A DNA stretch of 64,000 nucleotides from CBDCVO01 sp965223085 (GCA_965223085.1 OZ244981.1:1178001-1242000); one strand, 5' to 3'. Shown: positions 9,038 to 18,582, numbered from the stretch's first letter. The notes: generated by a model not told the origin, from the letters alone. Numbers and translations are program-made.

Positions 9038-9058
9038 CCCGGATATTGCATGAGATGC
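9034..9058 (+). repeat. Dispersed intergenic repeat, copy 2
   Basis: CTAGCCCGGATATTGCATGA followed by GATGC, filling the 21-bp gap between the convergent degS and hisD stop codons; the degS TAG stop is part of the repeat. It shares CTAGCCCGGATATTGCA exactly with copy 3 at 40847. Confidence 0.55.
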
Positions 9059-10390
9059 TTAGCTGCGCGGTATGCGGTCGTCCAACTTGGCATCGCGCTC
9101 GCCGCGTCGATAGGCCGCCGCCTGTGCGTGCGCGGTTAAACCCTCCGCGCGTGCCAACACCGTTGCGATTTGCGCGAGCTCTGCCGCGCCTCGCGGAGAC
9201 ACTTCGATGAGCGATGACCGCTTCTGAAAATCGTAAACACCCAGTGGCGATGAAAAGCGCGCGGTTCCCGCGGTAGGCAACACGTGGTTCGGCCCGGCGC
9301 AGTAATCACCAAGCGCCTCGGCGGTATGACGACCCAAAAAAATCGCCCCGGCGTGACGTACCTTGTCCACCCACTTCGCCGCGTCCGCTAACGATAATTC
9401 TAAGTGCTCTGGGGCAATGCGATTAACGAGCTCGATGGCCTCGTCGAGGTTTGCTACGGCGATGCGTGCACCCTGGTTCGAGAGCGAAGCAGCGATGATC
9501 TCGGCGCGCGCCATACGCGGGAGCAGCCGTGCAATACTGCTGTCGACAGCATCTAAGAATTCTGTCTGCGGGGAAATTAAAATCGCTTGGGCGTGTTCGT
9601 CATGCTCAGCTTGGGAGAACAAATCCATGGCGATCCAATCAGGATCGGTGTGTCCATCACAAACGATGAGGATCTCCGAGGGTCCCGCGATCATGTCGAT
9701 ACCGACTTTGCCAAAAACTTGTGCTTTAGCGGTCGCGACATAGATATTCCCCGGACCCACGATTTTATCCACCGCGGGAATCGTTTCCGTGCCAAACGCA
9801 AGTGCCGCGATCGCTTGGGCACCGCCGATCGTGAAGACGCGATCGACGCCCGCTATCGACGCGGCCGCCAACACCGAATCCTCGACCTGGCCACGCGGTG
9901 CGGGTACAACCATGATGATGTCGTCGACCCCGGCGACTTTGGCGGGCAACACATTCATCAACACCGAAGACGGATAAGCCGCTTTACCCCCCGGGACATA
10001 CACACCGACGCGCGCGAGTGCGGTAATCTGTTGCCCCAACACCGTGTCGGTTTCATCCTGGTAACGCCACGATTCCTGACGCTGCTGCTCGTGGTAGCGG
10101 CGGATCCGGCGCGCCGCGGCTTGCAAAGCGTCTCTCACGCCTGCATCGATGCGGTCGAGGTAGGGCGCCAAATCTGTGATCTCTAACGCTGCGCCACTCG
10201 TCACGTCGCGCACGTCGAATCGATTCGTATATTCCAACAAGGCACTGTCGCCGCGGGCTTTTACCGCGGCAATGATGCCACTAACCCGTGCCTCGACGTC
10301 TGCTGCAGCCGCGACTTCGCGGTCCAACAAACTCGCCAGTGCCTGCTCGAAGTCGGGCGTGCGCGTATCGAGGCGTCGCAGTCTTCTCAT
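9059..10390 (-). CDS. hisD: Histidinol dehydrogenase
   Basis: Performs the last two steps of histidine synthesis, oxidising L-histidinol to L-histidine with 2 NAD+. Length 443 aa is normal. Family landmarks include GGKAAYPSSVLMNVLPA, the nucleotide-binding region, the catalytic Glu-His pair in IAPEHLELS, and AGPNHVLPT near the C-terminus with Zn-binding residues. The ATG at 10390 shares one base with the hisG stop (TGATG); a GTG one codon upstream is also possible. It follows murA and hisG on the minus strand. hisC, which follows hisD in Pseudomonas, is absent here. Confidence 0.95.
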   Translation of the reverse strand: MRRLRRLDTRTPDFEQALASLLDREVAAAADVEARVSGIIAAVKARGDSALLEYTNRFDVRDVTSGAALEITDLAPYLDRIDAGVRDALQAAARRIRRYHEQQRQESWRYQDETDTVLGQQITALARVGVYVPGGKAAYPSSVLMNVLPAKVAGVDDIIMVVPAPRGQVEDSVLAAASIAGVDRVFTIGGAQAIAALAFGTETIPAVDKIVGPGNIYVATAKAQVFGKVGIDMIAGPSEILIVCDGHTDPDWIAMDLFSQAEHDEHAQAILISPQTEFLDAVDSSIARLLPRMARAEIIAASLSNQGARIAVANLDEAIELVNRIAPEHLELSLADAAKWVDKVRHAGAIFLGRHTAEALGDYCAGPNHVLPTAGTARFSSPLGVYDFQKRSSLIEVSPRGAAELAQIATVLARAEGLTAHAQAAAYRRGERDAKLDDRIPRS

Positions 10391-11034
10391 CACTCTCGCG
10401 CCGCTGTCAGGTCGTTTATTAAAGCCTGTACACAGGCATATTTCGTCTTCATCGCCGCCTTGTTCACGATCAATCGTGAACTAATGGCGCAGATCTCCTC
10501 TAATTCCACCAGACCATTGGCACGCAGCGTGTTGCCGGTATCCACGAGATCGACGATCAAGTCCGCGAGACCAACCAGCGGCGCCAACTCCATGGAGCCA
10601 TAGAGCTTGATCACTTCGGCCTGAATGCCACGCGCGGCAAAATGTTCACGCGTTACGGCGGAATATTTTGTGGCGACTCGATGTCGCGATGCCGTCAATC
10701 GTTGGGCTTCGCGACCAGCGACGACTAAGCGACAACGGGCAATACCGAGGTCGAGCGGTTCGTAGTAACCTTCCCCGTAACCATCTCCTGCATGCTCTAG
10801 CAACACGTCTTTACCCGCAATGCCGACATCCGCAGCACCGTACTCGACGTAGGTCGGAACATCCGCTGCCCTGATCACCAACAACTTCGCTGTCGGTGAG
10901 TCCGTATCCAGTACTAGCTTGCGCGATGAGTCAGGATCGTCGACCGGCACAATGCCAGCGCGTGCTAGTAACGGTAAGGCATCGTCGAGAATACGTCCCT
11001 TTGATACGGCAATAATCAGTGAGGTCGTGTCCAC
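10390..11034 (-). CDS. hisG: ATP phosphoribosyltransferase, short-form catalytic subunit
   Basis: First enzyme of histidine synthesis, joining ATP and PRPP. At 214 aa it is the short form, which lacks the C-terminal regulatory ACT-like domain and in known systems needs the HisZ subunit for activity and feedback by histidine; hisZ is not in this window. The region DLIVDLVDTGNTLRANGL is the PRPP-binding signature, and SKGRILDDALPLL is the N-terminal family motif. The start is GTG at 11034, 21 bp after the murA stop. It overlaps hisD by one base. Confidence 0.94.
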   Translation of the reverse strand: MDTTSLIIAVSKGRILDDALPLLARAGIVPVDDPDSSRKLVLDTDSPTAKLLVIRAADVPTYVEYGAADVGIAGKDVLLEHAGDGYGEGYYEPLDLGIARCRLVVAGREAQRLTASRHRVATKYSAVTREHFAARGIQAEVIKLYGSMELAPLVGLADLIVDLVDTGNTLRANGLVELEEICAISSRLIVNKAAMKTKYACVQALINDLTAARE

Positions 11035-11055
11035 GCTGTGTTGCCTATCGCTTGC

Positions 11056-12315
11056 TCAGGTATGAACGCGGCGAATATATGCGCCGAGATTCGAGAGCTT
11101 TTCCTCGATCGTCTCGTAGCCACGATCGATATGATAAATACGGTCAACTTCCGTCACGCCATCGGCAACGAGACCCGCCAACACCAAGCTCGCAGATGCG
11201 CGCAAGTCAGTCGCCATCAAGGGGGCACCCTTTAAATGCTCGACGCCGTTCGTAATCGCGGTATTGCCTTCTACCACCACTCGGGCACCCATGCGCTGCA
11301 GTTCGTGTACGTGCATGAAGCGATTTTCGAATACCGACTCAGTAATTGTGCCACCGCCCTCAGCGATGCAATTTAGCGCGGTAAACTGTGCTTGCATATC
11401 GGTGGGAAATCCCGGATACGGCGATGTGTGAATACTAACGGCTTTAGGCCTATTTCCATTCATGCGGATTTCGATCGCACGTTCATGCGCGGTAATCGCC
11501 GCGCCTGCCTCAGCAAGTTTCGCAAGTACCGCTTCGAGTAACTCGGGGCGCGTTTTTTTGACCACGATATTCCCACCCGTCATTGCCGCGGCGACCAAAT
11601 ACGTGCCGGTTTCGATGCGGTCTGGCAAAATCTCATAGGCGGTGCCCCCTAACGACTCGACGCCCTCGATCCGTATAGTATCGGTCCCGGCACCCTCGAT
11701 ACGCGCGCCCATACTGTTGAGGCACTCGGCCAAATCTACTATTTCGGGCTCGCGCGCGGCATTGCGCAGCGTCGTCACGCCCCTAGCCAGCGCTGCAGCC
11801 ATAATCAAGTTTTCCGTACCCGTCACCGTGACCAGCTCCATGAAGTGGTCCACACCCTTCAAACGATTAGCTGAAGCGCGAATATAACCGCCATCAACGG
11901 ACAACTCTGCACCCATTGCAGCAAGCCCTTGCAAATGCAGGTTCACCGGTCGTGATCCAATCGCACACCCCCCTGGAAGGGATACGTCGGCTTGACCAAA
12001 ACGCGCAAGCAAAGGGCCTAGCACGAGAATGGATGCACGCATGGTGCGCACGAGCTCATAAGGTGCGGTGAATTCCGTGATCGTACTGCTCTCGACTACG
12101 ACGTTCATTTTCTCATCGACCGTCAGCTCGAGACCCATGCGCCCCAGCAACTCCATCGTCGTCGTGATGTCGCGCAGATGCGGAACGTTCGCGATCGTGA
12201 CCGGCTCCTCGGCCAGCAAGGTGGCCGCCAAAATCGGCAACGCAGCGTTTTTGGCGCCCGAAATAGGCACTTCGCCGTTCAGCCGGGCGCCACCTTTAAT
12301 GAGCAATTTGTCCAC
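11056..12315 (-). CDS. murA: UDP-N-acetylglucosamine 1-carboxyvinyltransferase
   Basis: Catalyses the first committed step of peptidoglycan synthesis, adding enolpyruvate from PEP to UDP-GlcNAc; it is the fosfomycin target. Length 419 aa is exact for the family. Lys22 in SGAKNAALP and the PEP-reactive Cys117 in LPGGCAIGSRP are present, so fosfomycin sensitivity is expected from this residue. The start is GTG at 12315 (MDKLLIKGG). It lies between ibaG and hisG, as in Pseudomonas. Confidence 0.96.
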   Translation of the reverse strand: MDKLLIKGGARLNGEVPISGAKNAALPILAATLLAEEPVTIANVPHLRDITTTMELLGRMGLELTVDEKMNVVVESSTITEFTAPYELVRTMRASILVLGPLLARFGQADVSLPGGCAIGSRPVNLHLQGLAAMGAELSVDGGYIRASANRLKGVDHFMELVTVTGTENLIMAAALARGVTTLRNAAREPEIVDLAECLNSMGARIEGAGTDTIRIEGVESLGGTAYEILPDRIETGTYLVAAAMTGGNIVVKKTRPELLEAVLAKLAEAGAAITAHERAIEIRMNGNRPKAVSIHTSPYPGFPTDMQAQFTALNCIAEGGGTITESVFENRFMHVHELQRMGARVVVEGNTAITNGVEHLKGAPLMATDLRASASLVLAGLVADGVTEVDRIYHIDRGYETIEEKLSNLGAYIRRVHT

Positions 12316-12331
12316 GAACAGTGAACGTGCT

Positions 12332-12583
12332 TTACACGTTCTGAAATGGCTTTATTTTGAGCCACTCTGCGGGCGTGTAAGTATGAATCGACAGCGCATG
12401 AATAGCATCTCCTATCTTGTCACCTAACGCCGCGTAGACACGTTGATGTTGCTTAACTTGAGATAGATCTGCAAATTCCGCACTGATTACCTGCGCAACA
12501 AAATGGTTGCCATCGCCGTCGACATAGGCTTCCGCGCCACTTATCCCGACCTCGATCAATGCTTTGATTTCTTCACTAGTCAT
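12332..12583 (-). CDS. ibaG: BolA-family protein IbaG (YrbA)
   Basis: Small BolA-like protein (83 aa) expected to work with a monothiol glutaredoxin in Fe-S trafficking. The class II KH-like fold shows as MTSEEIKALIE, GDGNHFVAQVISAEF, the helix QVKQHQRVYAALG and a C-terminal IHALSIHTYTPAEW. The conserved His in the last segment is present. Its place between mlaC and murA is the standard one, and separates it from BolA itself, which lies elsewhere in gammaproteobacteria. Confidence 0.9.
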   Translation of the reverse strand: MTSEEIKALIEVGISGAEAYVDGDGNHFVAQVISAEFADLSQVKQHQRVYAALGDKIGDAIHALSIHTYTPAEWLKIKPFQNV

Positions 12584-12646
12584 AGGGCATCTTTACGGTT
12601 TAGATCACTGCGGGGCAACTAGTAAACGAATTGTGACGGAGAGAAG

Positions 12647-13261
12647 CTAATTTAGCTCGCGATTTTTTTCACTCAACGTTTGAATCAAACTGTCGATGCC
12701 ACCCTCTTTAATGATGGAAGAGAATGAGGCTTTGTATGTTTTGACCAAACTCACCCCATCAACCGACACATCGAACACTTTCCAGTCCCCCGTTTTGTTG
12801 TGCAAGCGATAAAGTATCGGTAGTGGATCGCTGCCCGCGACGGAAACCTCTTGCTTGACCACCGCGGTCGCACCCTTGGCCGGTTCTGAAGGCGGATACT
12901 TGATCGTTTGGTTAGAATATTCGAGCAAAGCGGCAGCGTAAGTGCGCACCAACAATTTGCGAAACTGCTCGACAAATTCGTCACGCTTCGCGACACCGGC
13001 CGCCTGCCAGTGCGAGCCCAGCACCCACTGCGCCATGATCCCGAAATCAAAATGTGGAAATATCATTTCGGAGACGAGCCCGTACATCTTTTTCGGATCC
13101 GCGCGCAACGCTTCTTTTTCGTTGCGCACACGCTCTACGACTCGCTCAGTTGTTCGCTTTACGGTCTCCACAGGTGCTTCCAAAGCAACAACATTGGGTG
13201 TCGCACACAACAACAGCCAGCTCAGTGCCACAAACAACTTCGTACGCATACTCGCAATCAT
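12647..13261 (-). CDS. mlaC: Periplasmic phospholipid-binding protein MlaC
   Basis: Soluble lipid carrier (204 aa, with a signal peptide ending near VVA at about 26) that moves phospholipids between the outer-membrane MlaA complex and the inner-membrane MlaFEDB transporter. Family features include KMYGLVSEMIFPHFDFGIMAQWVLG and FVEQFRKLLVRTYAAALLEY. Start could be 13261 or the inner ATG at 13249 (MRTKLF); neither has a decisive ribosome site. The usual operon is mlaFEDCB-ibaG-murA. Here mlaB is missing between mlaC and ibaG (only 63 bp), and glyoxalase I stands upstream in place of mlaFED. Confidence 0.88.
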   Translation of the reverse strand: MIASMRTKLFVALSWLLLCATPNVVALEAPVETVKRTTERVVERVRNEKEALRADPKKMYGLVSEMIFPHFDFGIMAQWVLGSHWQAAGVAKRDEFVEQFRKLLVRTYAAALLEYSNQTIKYPPSEPAKGATAVVKQEVSVAGSDPLPILYRLHNKTGDWKVFDVSVDGVSLVKTYKASFSSIIKEGGIDSLIQTLSEKNRELN

Positions 13262-13477
13262 CTCTCGTACCTATTTGCAAAACATTGTCGCCCGCTTCCG
13301 GATAAACGTGCTTCAGCATTTGTTAATGTAGCACACTCGTCGATTTCCGTGCGGTCACTTACTTTGACCTTAAATTCAGCCGCCCGTTCATCCCCACGCG
13401 AGCCGCATACCGCCCCAGATAGGCGTCCATGGCCAATTCGTGACGGTAGCCCCAAATGACCGTGCGGCGGAGCACTG

Positions 13478-13867
13478 CTACGGCCCATGCTCAGCCAGGA
13501 GTTCGACTTTGTAACCGTCGGGGTCTTCCACGAACGCGATTACCGTCGTGCCGCCCTTCATCGGCCCAGCATCGCGCACAACTTTACCACCGCGCGCGCG
13601 CACGTCGTCGCAGGCGGCGTATACGTCTTCAACGCCGATCGCAATGTGACCATAGGCTGTTCCATGCTCGTAGCTATCGACGTCCCAATTGTGAGTCAAC
13701 TCGAGCACCGTAGCAGCACTTTCCTCGCCGTAACCTACAAAGGCTAGGGTGAAACGCCCCTCGTCGAAGTCATGCTGGCGCAATAAGCGCATACCGAGAA
13801 TCTCACAATAGAACTTCAATGACGCGTCCAGATCAGCAACCCGTAACATGGTGTGCATCATTCTCAT
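13478..13867 (-). CDS. gloA: Lactoylglutathione lyase (glyoxalase I)
   Basis: Converts the hemithioacetal of methylglyoxal and glutathione to S-lactoylglutathione. At 129 aa it is the bacterial Ni-type single-domain form. All four metal ligands of E. coli GloA occur at the same positions: His5, Glu56, His74 and Glu122. GTAYGHIAIGV and KGGTTVIAFVEDPDGYK are family signatures. The gene stands alone with about 170 bp upstream and 216 bp downstream. Confusion with other VOC enzymes is unlikely given the ligand set. Confidence 0.95.
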   Translation of the reverse strand: MRMMHTMLRVADLDASLKFYCEILGMRLLRQHDFDEGRFTLAFVGYGEESAATVLELTHNWDVDSYEHGTAYGHIAIGVEDVYAACDDVRARGGKVVRDAGPMKGGTTVIAFVEDPDGYKVELLAEHGP

Positions 13868-14036
13868 CGTCGTACCCTCCTCAACAGTTCTGCCTTTCTC
13901 CCAAGATCAGCACGACCGCCATCTGCAGTCTCTCGAATGCCCGCACCCGCGTGCACCCCTTTTTATAACCACGTCAGCAATACCGCAAAAAATAACGCCC
14001 GCGTGATACGAAAAATATTGCAGCCTTAACGCGCTG

Positions 14037-15245
14037 CTATTGAATGTCGATTGCAACTGCCGCGGCGACTTCTCGCGCTTTCGCCCGCGCGTGCGCGAGC
14101 GTCTCGCCGCGCGCTAAAGCCACACCGAGGCGACGTTTGCCGTCTAAGCGTGGTTTACCGAACAACCTCAATTCGGTGTTGGCCTGCTGCAAAGCTCGGG
14201 CCACGTTGCCGTAACGTATGTCTGTGCCAGTACCGTAACCGAGGATCGCATATGACGCCGACGGACCGCGCTGCTCGATATCGACGACAGGTAAACCCAA
14301 CAAGGCGCGTAAGTGCAACGCAAATTCCGATCGATCCTGGCTGATCAGCGTCACCATACCCGTATCGTGTGGGCGCGGTGAGACTTCGCTGAACCATACT
14401 TTGGCCCCTTGCACGAACAACTCGACGCCGAATAAACCATAACCGCCCAGCTTACCGGTGATACGTTCTGCGATCGTCTCACAGGCCTGCAAGGTGTCGT
14501 TATGCATGTCCTGCGGTTGCCACGACTCACGGTAATCACCGTCGCGCTGCAAATGCCCGATCGGCGCACAAAACGATATCCCATCGCGATGCCGGATCGT
14601 AAGCAAGGTGATCTCGAAGTCAAACCTTACCAGGCCCTCGACTATCACGCGTTCCTGCGCGGCGCGCCCACCGAGAATGGCTGCTTCCCAAGCCGCGCGC
14701 GCCTCGTGTTGCGCGTTTACGGTCGTTTGGCCTTTGCCCGAAGAACTCATGACCGGTTTTACAATGCAAGGGGTACCGATGTGCTCAACAGCGGCCACAC
14801 ATTCTGCCTCACTCCCAGCAAACGCATAGGGCGAGGTCGCAAGGCCCAAGTCCTCAGCCGCCATGCGACGTATTCCTTCCCGATCCATTGTCAATTGGGT
14901 TGCCGTGGCCGTGGGTACGACATTAAAACCCTCGCGCTCGAGCTCGACTAATGTCGCGGTCGCGATCGCTTCAACTTCGGGAACGATATAGCTTGGTTGC
15001 TCGCATGCGACAATGCGCGCTAATTCAACACCGTTCAACATGTCGATCACGTAACTGCGATGCGCGACTTGCATCGCCGGCGCGTTTTCGTAACGATCGA
15101 TCGCGATCACCTCGAGGCCCAGGCGCTGCGCTTCGATCGCGATTTCCTTGCCCAATTCACCGCTGCCGAGTAAGAGCAACTTGGTCGCGGCGCTAGTGCC
15201 GGGAGTGCCGATCTGTAGCGAAGATTGAAGCTTCGAATTGCTCAT
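14037..15245 (-). CDS. purT: Formate-dependent phosphoribosylglycinamide formyltransferase
   Basis: ATP-grasp enzyme (402 aa) of purine synthesis that makes N-formyl-GAR from GAR, formate and ATP. The Rossmann-like N-terminus reads KLLLLGSGELGKEIAIEAQ, the ATP-grasp core includes CIVKPVMSSSGKGQ, and the metal-binding end of the domain reads WFSEVSPRPHDTGMVTL. FGKPRLDGKRRLGVALA is the usual C-terminal segment. It is a single gene 125 bp upstream of secF on the same strand; the gap makes co-transcription uncertain. Confidence 0.95.
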   Translation of the reverse strand: MSNSKLQSSLQIGTPGTSAATKLLLLGSGELGKEIAIEAQRLGLEVIAIDRYENAPAMQVAHRSYVIDMLNGVELARIVACEQPSYIVPEVEAIATATLVELEREGFNVVPTATATQLTMDREGIRRMAAEDLGLATSPYAFAGSEAECVAAVEHIGTPCIVKPVMSSSGKGQTTVNAQHEARAAWEAAILGGRAAQERVIVEGLVRFDFEITLLTIRHRDGISFCAPIGHLQRDGDYRESWQPQDMHNDTLQACETIAERITGKLGGYGLFGVELFVQGAKVWFSEVSPRPHDTGMVTLISQDRSEFALHLRALLGLPVVDIEQRGPSASYAILGYGTGTDIRYGNVARALQQANTELRLFGKPRLDGKRRLGVALARGETLAHARAKAREVAAAVAIDIQ

Positions 15246-15370
15246 CGATCCGCGTAGTCTGCTAGCTTACCCGACAGTATCGGGTCGTCACGAACAACTT
15301 GCAATGCGCGTCACGATAGCTGTTCATTTGCTCGGGGCCACCGCAGGCGACGACGAACGCCTCGCTTTCG

Positions 15371-16291
15371 TCACGGGCGATCGTCGAGTTGCGCACCCTC
15401 TTTTTGCGCCGGCAAAAAATCTTGGCGTGTCGCTCCAAGTAACAGCGCAGTCGCGCTGGCGACGTAAATAGACGAATAGGTACCAATCACGAGGCCGATG
15501 ATGAGCGCAGCAGCAAATCCGTGAATCATCTGGCCACCAAAAAAGTACAAAACAACCAGCACGATAAACGTTGTGACGCCAGTTATGATGGTGCGTGCGA
15601 GCGTTTGGTTGAGCGATGCGTTGACGACCGAAATCGTAGCGGCGTTACGCACGCTGCGAAAATTCTCGCGGATACGATCGAATACCACAATGGTGTCATT
15701 CAGAGAATAACCAATCGTGGCAAGAATGGCTGCGAGTACCGTTAAATCGAATTCCATTTGCGTGATAGAAAATACCCCGAGCACGATGATCACATCGTGC
15801 GCCAGCGCCGCAATACCGCCGAGCGCAAACTTAAACGTAAATCGCAGCATGACATAAACCAGGATTCCGCCAAGCGCATAGAGCAGCGCTAATATCCCGT
15901 CCTCGGCGAGTTCCTCGCCGACTTGTGGACCGACGAATTCGATGCGCCGCATTTCCGCACCCGGCAACAAAGCCAATATCTGGCTGCTGACGGTTGCCGC
16001 GTCTTTATCTGTCGTCGGTGCGAGACGGATCATGACTTCGCGCGGGCTGCCAAACTCCTGCACGACCGCGCCGCCAAATTGTGAGTCTGCCAAGGTTGTG
16101 CGGATAGCGTTTAAATCGGCCGGTTGCTCGTAGGCGAGTTCAACCAAGGTACCGCCAGTAAAGTCAACGCTGAAATTCAGACCACGGATGGCGAGCGAGA
16201 CGCTCGACGCCGTCACTAGCACCAGCGACAGAAGCAAACCGAGCCATCGATAGCTCATGAAATCGATATTCGTGCGTGCTTTCAAACTCAT
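15371..16291 (-). CDS. secF: Protein translocase subunit SecF
   Basis: Membrane subunit (306 aa, about six helices) of SecDF-YajC, which uses the proton gradient to help pull preproteins out of SecYEG. The first helix (about 14-33) is followed by the periplasmic domain with NFSVDFTGGTLVEL, and the conserved helix segment TIGYSLNDTIVVFDRIREN is present. It comes 29 bp after secD, the usual pair. The C-terminal tail after the last helix is short and charged. Confidence 0.95.
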   Translation of the reverse strand: MSLKARTNIDFMSYRWLGLLLSLVLVTASSVSLAIRGLNFSVDFTGGTLVELAYEQPADLNAIRTTLADSQFGGAVVQEFGSPREVMIRLAPTTDKDAATVSSQILALLPGAEMRRIEFVGPQVGEELAEDGILALLYALGGILVYVMLRFTFKFALGGIAALAHDVIIVLGVFSITQMEFDLTVLAAILATIGYSLNDTIVVFDRIRENFRSVRNAATISVVNASLNQTLARTIITGVTTFIVLVVLYFFGGQMIHGFAAALIIGLVIGTYSSIYVASATALLLGATRQDFLPAQKEGAQLDDRP

Positions 16292-16320
16292 TTGAAAAAG
16301 TTCTTCAATGCATACTCAAT

Positions 16321-18144
16321 TTAGATCGACAACTTTCGCACTCGGCGCCTACCATAGATAAAATTCGCGAGTATCCGCGTGCCGATAATCGCGGTGAACA
16401 TCGAAGTCAAAATACCAAGAGACAACGTCACCGCAAATCCTTTCACGGGCCCGGTACCGAAGCTAAACAAAACAATCGCAGCCAGCAAAGTCGTGATATT
16501 TGAATCCGCGATAGTGCCGAAGGCCTTTTCATATCCAGCATGAATACTCGCCTGCGGCGAGTTGCCGTTGCGCAGTTCCTCGCGAATGCGCTCGTTGATA
16601 AGGACGTTGGCGTCAACGGCGATCCCGACCGTCAGCAGTATTCCAGCGATACCGGGTAAAGTAAGTGTGGCTTGCAACATCGACAACAACGCGACAACGA
16701 GCACCACGTTCATTGCTAAAGCAACGTTCGCGACCAGTCCAAAAACCTTGTAGTAGATTGCCATGAAGATCAATACGCCGATAAAGCCGAACATTACCGA
16801 GCGCATACCACGTTGAATGTTCTCTTGACCGAGACTGGGCCCCACGGTGCGTTCCTCGATAATCTCGATCGGCGCGGCCAGAGCACCGGCGCGTAGGAGC
16901 AACGCGAGCGTACGCGCCTCGTCGGTAGAATCGAGACCGGTAATTTGAAAACGCTTACCGAGTTCGTCGCGAATTGTTGCGATGTTTATAACTTCCTCTA
17001 TCGGCCTGCCCTGGTGCTGCTCTATATAGACAACCGCCATCGGCTTGCCGATTTGATCGCGGGTCGCGCGACTGAAACGACGTGCGCCTTTGCCGTCCAG
17101 AGTAATAAATACCGCCGGTTCGCCGGTCTGAGATTCGATCCCAGAGGACGCATCGATGATCGCGGCACCGGTCAACATTACGCGTTTGCTCAGCAATGCC
17201 TTGCCACCTTCGCGACGGTTGTAGAGCTTCGAATTAACCGGCACGCGTCCCGCTTCAGCCGCGGCGATGTCGCCATCCGTGTCGACCATGCGAAACTCGA
17301 GCGTGGCGGTTGCACCGAGGATTTTTTTTGCTTCCGCGGTATCTTCTACGCCGGGCAACTGCACGACAATTCGACTATCGCCCTGTTGTTGAATTACGGG
17401 CTCAGCGACACCGAATTCATTGACCCGATTACGCAACGTCGTGAGATTCTGCTTCAATGCGGTGCGCCGTGCTTCGCTAATGAATTCAGCTCGCGGCGCT
17501 AATCGCAGCACTTCGCCTGGCTCGGCGCCATCGCTAACAATACTTAGATCGCGAAAATCCTGTTCAATCAAACCCACGCCGGCCTGCTTTGACGCGTCGT
17601 TCAAAAACGTCATTAGCACCCCCCCGCCGGGCGCGCGGGTAATGGTGCGAAAACGAATTTTTTCGTCACGCAGCGCCGTGCGTAACTCCGAGATGAAGCG
17701 CTCCTCGACTTGTTTTTGCACTGCCGAAGTGTCAACTTGCATTAAAAAATGCACCCCACCGCGAAGATCCAAACCCATATACATCGGTTTGCCACCCAAG
17801 CTGCGCAGCCACTTGGGTGTCGCGGGTGCAAGATTCAACGCCGCAATATATTCGCGTGAATCCAACGTATCTGCCAAAGTAGCAACCGCGGTTTCACGCT
17901 CCGAATTATCACGAAATCTGAGCAAAATGCGTTTATCTGCGCGTTCGCTCCCGCGCAGTACGATCCCCGCGTCTTGCAGCGCGCCCACGAGCCGTTCAAG
18001 CAGTGCGTCGTCGACCGGTTGCGCACGACGTGCAGAGACCTGAATCGCGGGATCGCTACCAAAAATGTTCGGGGCCGCGTATAGAAAACCGACCAGGGCT
18101 ACGAAGGCGACCAACAATACTCGCCACAGAGGATTTTGATTCAT
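16321..18144 (-). CDS. secD: Protein translocase subunit SecD
   Basis: Membrane subunit (607 aa) of SecDF-YajC. The N-terminal helix is about 6-25; a large periplasmic region follows with LGLDLRGGVHFLMQVD (P1 domain) and RNRVNEFGVAEPVIQQQG. The C-terminal half holds five helices with the RND-type segment GIAVDANVLINERIREEL, whose Asp is expected to be in proton conduction. It lies between yajC and secF in the conserved tgt-yajC-secD-secF order. Confidence 0.96.
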   Translation of the reverse strand: MNQNPLWRVLLVAFVALVGFLYAAPNIFGSDPAIQVSARRAQPVDDALLERLVGALQDAGIVLRGSERADKRILLRFRDNSERETAVATLADTLDSREYIAALNLAPATPKWLRSLGGKPMYMGLDLRGGVHFLMQVDTSAVQKQVEERFISELRTALRDEKIRFRTITRAPGGGVLMTFLNDASKQAGVGLIEQDFRDLSIVSDGAEPGEVLRLAPRAEFISEARRTALKQNLTTLRNRVNEFGVAEPVIQQQGDSRIVVQLPGVEDTAEAKKILGATATLEFRMVDTDGDIAAAEAGRVPVNSKLYNRREGGKALLSKRVMLTGAAIIDASSGIESQTGEPAVFITLDGKGARRFSRATRDQIGKPMAVVYIEQHQGRPIEEVINIATIRDELGKRFQITGLDSTDEARTLALLLRAGALAAPIEIIEERTVGPSLGQENIQRGMRSVMFGFIGVLIFMAIYYKVFGLVANVALAMNVVLVVALLSMLQATLTLPGIAGILLTVGIAVDANVLINERIREELRNGNSPQASIHAGYEKAFGTIADSNITTLLAAIVLFSFGTGPVKGFAVTLSLGILTSMFTAIIGTRILANFIYGRRRVRKLSI

Positions 18145-18202
18145 GTAATGATAGCTGCGTTATCGCCCCGCTGACTTAGCGGTGCGCCACTAGATAATTG
18201 CA

Positions 18203-18535
18203 CTACTTGTCTTTGACCGTCCCTTTCGGCATCACGGCGGAGATAGCGTGGCGTTGCACTTTCAACTCTACGTTGTTGGCGACTTGCAATTTCACGAAGT
18301 TATCGTCTCCCACATCGGTCAACCGCCCTAGCACGCCACCGGTCGTGACCACTTCGTCACCCTTGGCAAGTGCTTGCACCATTTTCTGATGCTCTTTTTG
18401 GCGTTTCATCTGCGGCCTGATCAAGAGCAAATAAAATACGACAAAAAGTACAATAAGCGGTAAAAAGCTCAAAAATCCCGGCTCGGGCGCTCCGCTGGCT
18501 TGTGCCCAAGCCTCGTCGACAAAAATGTTCATCAT
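18203..18535 (-). CDS. yajC: Preprotein translocase accessory subunit YajC
   Basis: Single-helix inner-membrane protein of 110 aa (helix about 24-41, LPLIVLFVVFYLLLIRPQ) with the diagnostic RPQMKRQKEHQKMV just after the membrane and a small cytoplasmic domain containing GDEVVTTGGVLGRL. It associates with SecDF. Tandem ATG codons at 18535 and 18532 both give plausible starts. It sits between tgt and secD as in most gammaproteobacteria. Confidence 0.95.
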   Translation of the reverse strand: MMNIFVDEAWAQASGAPEPGFLSFLPLIVLFVVFYLLLIRPQMKRQKEHQKMVQALAKGDEVVTTGGVLGRLTDVGDDNFVKLQVANNVELKVQRHAISAVMPKGTVKDK

Positions 18536-18582
18536 ATTTCCGGTCTGCTGCTAGCCATATTATGACATAGCACACCGCGCAG

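Noticed and set aside
9587..10186. 199-codon frame antisense to hisD
   Set aside because: Shadow frame over clear histidinol dehydrogenase motifs; no start signal.
13258..13488. 76-codon frame between gloA and mlaC (minus)
   Set aside because: No ribosome site, no recognisable product; it overlaps both neighbours' ends.
17420..18043. 207-codon frame antisense to secD
   Set aside because: Shadow frame; low-complexity Ser/Arg-rich translation.
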